Assembly: GCA_036399695.1 (NCBI GenBank)
Contig: DASWMP010000058.1
Coordinates: 1 to 16,312, forward strand
From: DASVEE01 sp036399695
GTDB lineage: Bacteria > Acidobacteriota > Thermoanaerobaculia > Gp7-AA8
Reading direction: 5' to 3'
Length of the DNA: 16,312 nucleotides
Positions 1-5,337 of this stretch are shown here, one piece after another; position 1 is the stretch's first letter, and the number at the start of each line of letters is the position of its first letter. The position numbers and the translations under genes were made by a program. Below the pieces are notes generated by a model. The model saw only the letters and a program-made list of their open reading frames with translations, made no database searches and had not been told where the DNA came from.

Positions 1-131
1 GTGAGGTACCCCCGCCTACCTCGTGAGGTACCCCCGCCTACCTCGGGAGGTACCCCCCGCCTACCTCGCGAGGTACCCCCGCCTGCCTCGCGAGGTACCC
101 CTGCCTGCCTCGTGAGGTACCCCTGCCTACC
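1..131. repeat. 22-bp tandem repeat array, six copies, cut by the window edge
   Basis: Six head-to-tail copies start at 1, 23, 45, 68, 90 and 112. The first two are identical, the third has one extra C, and the last is slightly truncated. Each unit is self-complementary: GAGGTA, about eight C-rich bases, then TACCTC, so each copy can fold into a 6-bp stem. The junctions (TACCTC-N2-GAGGTA) are also inverted repeats. Open frames cross it only because the period keeps stop codons out, so I do not call a gene. The array probably continues to the left of the window. Confidence 0.9.
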
Positions 132-167
132 GTGCAAGAGCCCCCAGATGGCCTGCAGCACCAGGGG

Positions 168-312
168 GAACGATGGGACCTATGGGACAGATGGGACCTA
201 TGGGACCTATGGCTGCGCTCCGCGGAGCGTCGGTCGGTGGACCCTGCAACGCTGCGCTCACCGGAGCCCATAGGTCCTATAGGTCCCATCTGTCCCATAG
301 GTCCCATCGTTC
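168..312. repeat. Long inverted repeat made of 9-bp ATGGGACCT units
   Basis: The left arm (168-212) and right arm (268-312) are complementary at 44 of 45 positions. Each arm is itself about four tandem copies of ATGGGACCT or ATGGGACAG. The 55-nt loop (213-267) contains the palindrome CGCTCCGCGGAGCG. The repeat lies directly upstream of the gas vesicle operon and its right arm ends six bases before a -10-like box. Its possible roles, such as terminator of an upstream gene, cruciform or mobile palindromic element, cannot be told apart from sequence alone. A diverged relative lies at 11804-11920. Confidence 0.93.
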
Positions 313-317
313 ACCCT

Positions 318-323
318 TACAAT
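318..323 (+). promoter_or_regulatory. Predicted -10 box (TACAAT) for a leaderless gvp transcript
   Basis: TACAAT lies six bases before the GTG start at 330, so a transcript would begin at or next to the start codon. No Shine-Dalgarno sequence is present; the intervening bases are all C. The sequence GTTCAC-N3-TACAAT here matches GTTCAC-N3-TAGAAT in front of the gene at 11962, with identical spacing. No convincing -35 box is visible. Confidence 0.5.
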
Positions 324-329
324 CCCCCC

Positions 330-1094
330 GTGACCCTCTACGTCTACGCCGTGACCGCCGACCCGGTCCTCCCTGAGACCGAAGGGGTCGACCGGACCAT
401 GCAGTTCGGCGCCGTGGAGGCCGGAAACCTGGCGGCCGTCTTCAGCAGGGTCACGGACGAGGAGTTCTCGCAGGACGTCATCGACCGGCGGGCCGCCGAT
501 CTGGAGTGGCTCGGCGCCATCGGCTATCGCCACCAGGACGTCGTCGCGGCGCTGATGAAGCAGACGGCCATCGTCCCCTTGCGGGCGTTCACGCTCTTCA
601 GCAGCGAAGAGGCCGTCCGCGCCTACCTCCTCGAGCACGCCGAGCTGCTGCGCAAGGTGCTGGAGCGCCTGGCGGGGCGGCAGGAGTGGACGTTGCGCGT
701 GGAGTTCGAGCCGCAGCGCTGGAGCGAGTCGCTGGTGGGGCGAATCGAGTCGTTACGCGCGCTGCAGGACGATATCGCCGCCGCCACACCCGGCAAGGCT
801 TTCCTCCTGCGCAAGAAGCTGGACGACGAGAAGAAGCGCGCCTCGCGCGACGCCGAACAGCAGGTCGTCTCCGAGATCGAGCGGCGCGTGCTCGAGAAGC
901 TCGTCTGCGAGACGGTCTCGGAATCGCGCGAGCGGCGCGACGGGGCGTTCCCGCAGATCAACGTGCTGGTAAACCGTGACGAGGAATCGCTGTTGCAGGA
1001 ACTGCACGAAGAGCTCGGCCGCACGTACGAGCAGGAAGGGGTCACGCTCGCGCTGACCGGTCCGTGGCCGCCGTACACATTCGCTCATGTCTGA
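330..1094 (+). CDS. gvpF: Gas vesicle protein, GvpF/GvpL family
   Basis: This 254-residue protein is a GvpL/GvpF-family gas vesicle component. Members of the family are minor proteins needed for vesicle nucleation and assembly. Supporting features are the N-terminal MTLYVYAVTA strand, YRHQDVV near residue 66, the family core IVPLRAFTLFSS at 81-92 followed by EEAV and GRQEW, a charged helical segment, and the C-terminal LTGPWPPYTF. The frame stays open to 132, but that part translates an inverted repeat, so GTG 330 is preferred: family similarity begins there and a -10-like box lies just upstream. The stop overlaps the next gene by 8 nt (ATGTCTGA), which suggests translational coupling. Whether it is orthologous to GvpF or GvpL is not decided. 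Confidence 0.92.
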   Translation: MTLYVYAVTADPVLPETEGVDRTMQFGAVEAGNLAAVFSRVTDEEFSQDVIDRRAADLEWLGAIGYRHQDVVAALMKQTAIVPLRAFTLFSSEEAVRAYLLEHAELLRKVLERLAGRQEWTLRVEFEPQRWSESLVGRIESLRALQDDIAAATPGKAFLLRKKLDDEKKRASRDAEQQVVSEIERRVLEKLVCETVSESRERRDGAFPQINVLVNRDEESLLQELHEELGRTYEQEGVTLALTGPWPPYTFAHV

Positions 1095-1275
1095 TCTGCT
1101 CCGTCCCGACGAAGAGCTCCCGCTGCTCGAAACGATCGATCATCTGCTCGATCGCGGCGTCGTCATCGCCGGCGAAGCCGTGATCTCCATCGGCGACGTC
1201 GATCTCCTCTACCTCGGCCTGAACGTCATCCTGGCTAACGTCGACGCGGTCATCCGGACGAGCAAGCGCAAATGA
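1087..1275 (+). CDS. Small GvpA-family gas vesicle protein (GvpS/GvpJ/GvpM-like)
   Basis: This 62-residue protein is almost only the GvpA-type core: LLETIDHLLDRGVVIAGEAV, then ISIGDVDLLYLGLNVILANVDAVI. GEAVISI and VDLLYLGL in place of DAWVRISLVGI separate it from the main shell protein and place it with the minor GvpS/J/M-type paralogues, thought to act at vesicle tips or in nucleation. Its ATG lies inside the end of the upstream gvpF/L gene (8-nt overlap) and its TGA overlaps the next ATG (ATGA, 1272-1275), so it is embedded in a coupled translation unit. No independent Shine-Dalgarno is evident. The exact paralogue letter needs a tree. Confidence 0.88.
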   Translation: MSDLLRPDEELPLLETIDHLLDRGVVIAGEAVISIGDVDLLYLGLNVILANVDAVIRTSKRK

Positions 1276-1907
1276 GGCACGTCATCATCGGCGCGCACCT
1301 GCGCCGTGAAGACGTCGAGCCGCACGCCGCGGCCCTTCCCGCGGGCGACCTGTTTCTGAGCGCGCTGGAGATCGCGGACGAACAGCCGGTCGGCGATCGC
1401 GCGCTGCTGCTGCGCGTCGCGGCGGTGCGGGCGAAGCTGGTCGAGCAGGCGACGTTCATCGCCATCCGTTACGGTTTCGCGGCCTGGAGCCCGGCCGAAG
1501 CGGCGGCGAAATGCGCACCGTTCCTCATGAAGTGGAAAGCCGTGCTCGAAGAGAACGTCGAGCGGGTGGAGATGACGCTCAAGGTCGCGGCCACGACGTC
1601 AGTCCCGCGTCCCAGCCGGCACGACTTCACCAGCGGCGCCGAGTATCTCCGCGCGCTGCACGCGGCCACGAACGCCGTCGCCGTCGATCCGCGGTTCCGC
1701 GCCGAGGTCGACGCGACGCTGCTGCCGCTGGCGATCAAGCATCGCTGGTCGGCGCGCGATGAAAAGTCGCTGGAGCTGGCGCTGCTCGTCGAGCGCGCGA
1801 ACGTCGACGCCGTGAATCGCGCCGGCGAAGCCTTGCGCCGCCCGGGCGTCGCCTTCATGCTCTCCGGTCCCTGGCCGCTGGAGGTCTTTGCCGATGATCA
1901 CGAATGA
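1272..1907 (+). CDS. gvpL: Second gas vesicle protein of the GvpF/GvpL family
   Basis: This 211-residue protein is shorter and more diverged than the GvpF/L protein at 330-1094. It keeps the equivalent central block, QATFIAIRYGFAAWSPAEA followed by a helix and VERVEMTLKV, and the same C-terminal signature, SGPWPLEVFADD against TGPWPPYTFAHV. The conserved tail and position support an accessory or assembly role in gas vesicle formation. It starts in an ATGA overlap with the preceding small gvp gene and its end overlaps gvpK by 14 nt. The order F/L, small A-type, F/L, K resembles the L-S-K portion of actinobacterial gvp clusters. The gvpL symbol is positional; it could equally be called gvpF. 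Confidence 0.88.
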   Translation: MRHVIIGAHLRREDVEPHAAALPAGDLFLSALEIADEQPVGDRALLLRVAAVRAKLVEQATFIAIRYGFAAWSPAEAAAKCAPFLMKWKAVLEENVERVEMTLKVAATTSVPRPSRHDFTSGAEYLRALHAATNAVAVDPRFRAEVDATLLPLAIKHRWSARDEKSLELALLVERANVDAVNRAGEALRRPGVAFMLSGPWPLEVFADDHE

Positions 1908-2217
1908 AGAAGCGCAGCTCCGCGCCGCCCTCGACTTCACCGACTCGGTGATGCCGGACCGCATCAACGCCGACGCACAGTCCGTAGAGAACGGCCTGGC
2001 CAAGCTGGTCCTCTCGATCGTGGAACTAGTGCGCCGCCTCCTCGAAAAGCAGGCCCTCCGCCGCATGGACGCCGGCAATCTCACGGAAGCAGAGATCGAG
2101 CGCCTCGGCGAAGCGCTGATGAAGCTCGAAGAAAAGATGGCCGAGCTGAAGCAGTCCTTCGGCTTCAACGACGACCAGTTGAACCTGAAGCTGGGTCCGC
2201 TGAAGCTGTGGGAGTAG
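1894..2217 (+). CDS. gvpK: Gas vesicle protein GvpK
   Basis: This 107-residue protein matches GvpK through most of its length. It has RINADAQSVENGLAKLVLSI at 23-42, then VELVRRLLEKQALRRMDAGNLTEAEIERLGEALMKLEEKM, and ends DQLNLKLGPL. GvpK is a small, mostly helical accessory protein of gas vesicle assembly. ATG 1894 is chosen because a strong GGAGGT (1880-1885) lies 8 nt upstream; a TTG at 1888 is in frame but less likely. The gene overlaps the end of the upstream gvpF/L gene by 14 nt and is the last of the overlapping block. A 173-bp gap with an inverted repeat follows. Confidence 0.95.
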   Translation: MITNEEAQLRAALDFTDSVMPDRINADAQSVENGLAKLVLSIVELVRRLLEKQALRRMDAGNLTEAEIERLGEALMKLEEKMAELKQSFGFNDDQLNLKLGPLKLWE

Positions 2218-2226
2218 TCGTCCCCA

Positions 2227-2319
2227 ATCCTGAGCGAAGCGAAGGATCAGTGGAGCTACAGCTGAGCCTGTGGCGCGAGAGCCGCTGTGGCTCCATTGAT
2301 CCTTCGCTCCGCTCAGGAT
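2227..2319. repeat. Inverted repeat between gvpK and gvpJ (36-bp arms)
   Basis: Arms 2227-2262 and 2284-2319 match at 33 of 36 positions, and two of the three mismatches would be G-U pairs in RNA. The outer part of each arm carries the motif CTGAGCGAAGCGAAGG and is itself a weak palindrome (ATCCT...AGGAT). The loop is only 21 nt. Because the repeat lies inside a same-strand gas vesicle cluster, it could end or attenuate transcription between the accessory block and gvpJ-gvpA. There is no U-tract, so classical intrinsic termination is doubtful. Positions 2320-2390 contain nothing else recognisable apart from the gvpJ ribosome-binding site. Confidence 0.9.
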
Positions 2320-2380
2320 GAAGACTCCGCTTGACTCGCCACGGTGAAATGGGCAATCGTTTCCGCCGCACGTAGAGGGG

Positions 2381-2385
2381 GGAGG
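2381..2385 (+). promoter_or_regulatory. Strong Shine-Dalgarno (GGAGG) that fixes a TTG start for gvpJ
   Basis: GGAGG, within a longer purine run, lies 5 nt before TTG 2391. The first residues after it (AIEDRG) lead into the GvpJ core, and no in-frame ATG lies at a suitable distance. Confidence 0.75.
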
Positions 2386-2390
2386 CCGAA

Positions 2391-2711
2391 TTGGCAATCG
2401 AAGATCGAGGAGCGCTCCAGCGGCAGCCGCAGGGGTTAGTCGACATCCTCGACAAGATTCTCGATAAGGGGTTGGTCGTGGCCGGTGACGTGAAAGTGTC
2501 GCTGGCGAACGTCGAGCTCCTGACGATTCAGCTTCGCCTGGTCATCTGCTCGATCGATAAAGCGGAGGCGATCGGGATCAACTGGTGGCGGTCGGACCGC
2601 TTCTACTCCAGCGACCCTCGCGCACTCCGCGAACCGGAAGACATCGATGCCCTGAAAGCGCGCATCGACGAGCTCGAACGACAACTGAATTCTCGCGAAA
2701 GAGAGAGGTAA
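2391..2711 (+). CDS. gvpJ: Gas vesicle protein GvpJ (GvpA-family minor shell protein)
   Basis: This 106-residue protein carries the GvpA-type fold at 15-64: GLVDILDKILDKGLVVAGDV, then VSLANVELLTIQLRLVICSIDKAEAIGINWW. AGDV in place of DAWV, together with the GINWW end, is characteristic of GvpJ-type paralogues rather than the main shell protein. A hydrophilic tail (82-106) ending in a charged heptad-like helix, IDALKARIDELERQL, could form a coiled coil. The start is TTG 2391, supported by GGAGG 5 nt upstream. gvpA follows after 3 nt, so the two are probably cotranscribed. GvpJ is thought to occur in small amounts and to help shape or cap the vesicle. Confidence 0.92.
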   Translation: MAIEDRGALQRQPQGLVDILDKILDKGLVVAGDVKVSLANVELLTIQLRLVICSIDKAEAIGINWWRSDRFYSSDPRALREPEDIDALKARIDELERQLNSRERER

Positions 2712-2714
2712 GCA

Positions 2715-2999
2715 ATGGCCGTTGAACGCGCACCGGGCGGCACCAGTCTCATCGACGTCCTCGACCGCATCCTCGACAAGGGTATCGTCGTCGACGCCTG
2801 GGTCCGCATCTCCCTCGTCGGCATCGACCTGATCACGGTCGAAGCCCGCGTCGTCATCGCTTCGATCGATACGTATCTCAAATACGCGGAAGCAGTCGGT
2901 ATCACCTCGACCGTCGCCCGCCCGGCCCTCGGGCCCGGCGAAGGCGGCACGACGACCGCCGGCACGACCGGGGTCCCGGGCGGCGTTACCAGACCGTAA
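2715..2999 (+). CDS. gvpA: Major gas vesicle shell protein GvpA, with an extended Gly/Thr-rich tail
   Basis: Residues 11-63 are a near-canonical GvpA core: SLIDVLDRILDKGIVVDAWV, RISLVGIDLITVEARVVIAS, then IDTYLKYAEAVGIT. This is the protein that polymerises into the ribbed, gas-permeable vesicle wall. At 94 residues it exceeds the usual roughly 70, because of a low-complexity tail (64-94) rich in Gly, Thr, Pro and Ala. AGAGAGG (2702-2708) lies 6 nt before ATG 2715. It is the last gene of the cluster here, directly after gvpJ. The shell gene usually needs the highest expression, so it probably has its own promoter or a stabilised message, though I see no clear promoter box. Confidence 0.95.
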   Translation: MAVERAPGGTSLIDVLDRILDKGIVVDAWVRISLVGIDLITVEARVVIASIDTYLKYAEAVGITSTVARPALGPGEGGTTTAGTTGVPGGVTRP

Positions 3000-3004
3000 G
3001 GCGA

Positions 3005-3106
3005 GTTGGCGGTTGGCGGTACGCGCGCTTCGCGCGCTCGCGGTTGGCAGTAGAACCGGTGCAACTCTCCGGTCCACTGCCCACCGCCAACTGCCTACTG
3101 CCCAAC
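3005..3106. repeat. Inverted repeat between convergent gvpA and the S9 peptidase gene
   Basis: The left side repeats GGCGGTTGGCGGT and GGTTGGCAGTAG; the right side has their complements, CACTGCCCACCGCC and AACTGCCTACTGCC. The apex is a small stem, ACCGG (3055-3059) with CCGGT (3069-3073). The left arm also has an internal GCGCGC-TTC-GCGCGC hairpin (3023-3037). The element fills the whole gap between the gvpA stop and the stop of the minus-strand peptidase gene and touches the latter. This placement suits a bidirectional terminator, but no T-run follows in either direction. Confidence 0.8.
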
Positions 3107-5136
3107 TACTTCTTCAACCACCGGTCGAACCACTCGCCCACGGTCTGGAACCAGAGGCGCGAGTTCTGCGGCTTGAGCACCCAGTGCCCCTCGTCGGGGA
3201 AGTAGAGCATCCGCGAGGGGACACCGCGCCGCTGGAGGGTGGTGAAGAGCTGGAAGCCTTCGCCGATCGGTACGCGGTAATCGAGCTCGCCGTGCGTCAC
3301 GAGGGTCGGGGTGTTGAAGTTCTTGGCGAAGCGGTGCGGCGACCACTTCTGGTAGAGCTCGGGGTTGTCCCACGGATTGCCGCCGAACTCCCACTCGGGA
3401 AACCACTGCTCCTCGGTCACGCCGTACATCGACTCCAGGTTGTACACGCCGGCGTGGGAGACGAGCGCTTTGAAACGGTCGCTGTGGCCGAGGATCCAGT
3501 TGACCATGTAGCCGCCGTAGGAGCCGCCGGCGGCTCCCAGGCGTGAGGCATCCACGTACGGCTGCGCGGCGAACCAGTCGACGCCATTCATCAGGTCGAC
3601 GTAGACGCGTCCGGCCCAGTCGCGGGAGATCTGCTCGACGAACTGCTGGCCGAAACCGCTCGAGCCCCGCGGGTTGGGCATCAGGATGACGTAGTCCTTG
3701 GCGGCGAAGATCTGCGGATTCCAGCGGTATGACCAGGCGTCGCCCCAGGCTCCCTGCGGGCCGCCGTGAATGAGGACGATGGCCGGGTACTTCTTCGACG
3801 GGTCGAAGTTCGGCGGCTTGATCAGGTGCGCCTGGATGCGCGCGCCGTCGGCGCCGGTCCAGAACACGTCGCTCGCGTCGCCCATGCGGATCTGCGAGAG
3901 CAGGGCGTCGTTGTCGCGGGTGAGGCGCACAGGCTTGCCGTTGCGGGCGAGCGCGAAGATCTCGGCCGGCCGCTCCAGCGTGGAGAGCTGATACACGAGC
4001 GTCTTGCCGTCGCGGCTGACCTGCACCCCGCCGGCCGAGCCTTCGGAGTTGACGAGGCTCGTGCGGCCGTCGACGCTCATTTCGTAGATCGCGGTCTTCC
4101 CCCTCAGCGGGGCGGTGATGAACATCGACCGGCTGTCGGGCGACCAGGTGATCGATTCGATCCAGTCGTTGAAATCGCTGCCGATGCGGCGCGACGAGCC
4201 GGCCGTGCGGTCGTAAAGCCAGAGCTCCCAGAGGTCGGACTCGTAGCCATTGCGCGACTGCGAACGGTAGGCGATGTAGCGGCCGTCCGGCGAATAGGAG
4301 GGGCTGGTGTCGGCGCCGGTACGGGTGGTGATGCGGCGCGCTTCGCCGCCGGTCGCGGCAGGCATGAGGGGGACGATGAACAGGTCGGAGTTGGTCGACC
4401 GCTCCGGCCTCTCGTCGGTATTGCGGGCGTAGACGAGCTCCCGCCCGTCCGGCGAGACGTCGAACTCATCGCCGCCGCCGATGGAGAACGGCGGGGCATC
4501 GAAGGCGCCGGGAGTGAGGTCGCGCGCCGCGCCGCCGTTGATCGGGTGGTAGACAATGTGCGCGCGCGTCGGTCCCTGCCAACTGTTCCAGTGACGGAAC
4601 AGGAGGCTGTCGAGGACGCGCGCCTGCGTCGGTGCGCTGGAGGCGGCGTTGTTCTTCTGTTCCGCGCAGGCCGGATCGACGCCGCAGTCGGGGTAGATGT
4701 CGCTGACGAAGATGATGCCCGTACCGTCCGGCGTCCACTTCACCGAGCCCGCGCCGCCGGCGATGCTGGTCAGCTTGCGCGACTGGCCGGTGGCGACGTC
4801 GAGCAGATAGACCTGCTTCGGGTTGCCGTCGCGGTTGGAGACGTAGGCGATGGTCTTGCCGTCGGGCGACCAGACCGGACCTTCGTCCTGTTTAGTTCCG
4901 TCCGTCAGCTTGCGCGATTCGCCCCCTTTGACCGGGACGAGATAGATCGCACTGCGGCGGACGTTGCCGGCAAGGTCGATGGTCGACGCGTCGTAGGCGA
5001 CCCAGTTGCCGTCCGGCGAGAGCTGCGGCGCCCCGATGCGCCGAACCGCGGCCATGTCTTCGAAGGTGATCGGACGCTGCGCGAGCGCCGAGGTGGCGAG
5101 GATGAGCAGGAACAGGCCTGTGGTGAGACGTTTCAT
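3106..5136 (-). CDS. Secreted S9-family serine peptidase (prolyl oligopeptidase / acylaminoacyl-peptidase type)
   Basis: This 676-residue protein begins with a clear signal peptide (MKRLTTGLFLLILATSALAQ, probable cleavage after ALA). A TolB/WD40-like beta-propeller follows, with repeated blocks such as WSPDGKTIAYVSNRDG and YSPDGRYIAYRS, then an alpha/beta-hydrolase domain from about residue 440. The triad is complete: Ser539 in GGSYGGYM, Asp619 in HGELDYRVP and His651 in DEGHW. An oxyanion-region HGGP motif is also present. It probably cleaves peptides in the periplasm or outside the cell, with the propeller limiting substrate size. The start is ATG 5136, with no good Shine-Dalgarno; a simple-repeat region begins a few bases upstream. 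The alkaline-phosphatase-like gene lies upstream on the same strand, beyond a repeat-filled gap. Confidence 0.95.
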   Translation of the reverse strand: MKRLTTGLFLLILATSALAQRPITFEDMAAVRRIGAPQLSPDGNWVAYDASTIDLAGNVRRSAIYLVPVKGGESRKLTDGTKQDEGPVWSPDGKTIAYVSNRDGNPKQVYLLDVATGQSRKLTSIAGGAGSVKWTPDGTGIIFVSDIYPDCGVDPACAEQKNNAASSAPTQARVLDSLLFRHWNSWQGPTRAHIVYHPINGGAARDLTPGAFDAPPFSIGGGDEFDVSPDGRELVYARNTDERPERSTNSDLFIVPLMPAATGGEARRITTRTGADTSPSYSPDGRYIAYRSQSRNGYESDLWELWLYDRTAGSSRRIGSDFNDWIESITWSPDSRSMFITAPLRGKTAIYEMSVDGRTSLVNSEGSAGGVQVSRDGKTLVYQLSTLERPAEIFALARNGKPVRLTRDNDALLSQIRMGDASDVFWTGADGARIQAHLIKPPNFDPSKKYPAIVLIHGGPQGAWGDAWSYRWNPQIFAAKDYVILMPNPRGSSGFGQQFVEQISRDWAGRVYVDLMNGVDWFAAQPYVDASRLGAAGGSYGGYMVNWILGHSDRFKALVSHAGVYNLESMYGVTEEQWFPEWEFGGNPWDNPELYQKWSPHRFAKNFNTPTLVTHGELDYRVPIGEGFQLFTTLQRRGVPSRMLYFPDEGHWVLKPQNSRLWFQTVGEWFDRWLKK

Positions 5137-5154
5137 AGTTCGTTGTCCGTTCTC

Positions 5155-5325
5155 CGTTGTCCGTTGTCCGTGTCGTGTGGTGGTCGGTTGTCGATGTTTT
5201 GGTTGTTGGTTTTTGGTTTTTCGTTGTCGTGGTTCGCCGTCCGATCAGGTGCTCCCAGAGCGCAGCACGGACAACGGACAACGAGCCCCCAAACCAAAAA
5301 CCCAAAACCAAAAACCAACAACCAA
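5155..5325. repeat. Two interleaved inverted-repeat pairs built of simple units
   Basis: Pair A is CGTTGTCCGTTGTCCGTG at 5155-5172 with its exact complement at 5266-5283. Pair B is TTGGTTGTTGGTTTTTGGTT at 5199-5218 with its exact complement at 5306-5325. The order is A, B, A', B', so the two pairs cross rather than nest. A small stem GTGCT/AGCAC lies at 5249-5268. The 201-bp gap between the two minus-strand genes contains nothing else recognisable. Confidence 0.9.
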
Positions 5326-5337
5326 CCCCCCCTCCGC

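Noticed and set aside
1..131. CRISPR array
   Set aside because: The units are directly adjacent with no spacers, and the repeats themselves vary. There are no cas genes nearby.
38..307. Short frames encoding collagen-like Met-Gly-Pro repeats
   Set aside because: The pattern arises because the ATGGGACCT unit is 9 bp long, so every copy is read in the same frame. The arms read this way on both strands and no start context or conserved domain supports a gene.
132..329. 66-residue N-terminal extension of the first gvpF/L gene
   Set aside because: The stretch translates the inverted repeat (WDLWD and IGPIGPI patterns). GvpF/L homology begins at GTG 330, preceded by a -10-like box.
3005..3106. 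Classical rho-independent terminator
   Set aside because: Despite the hairpin and convergent placement, no T-run follows the stem on either strand.
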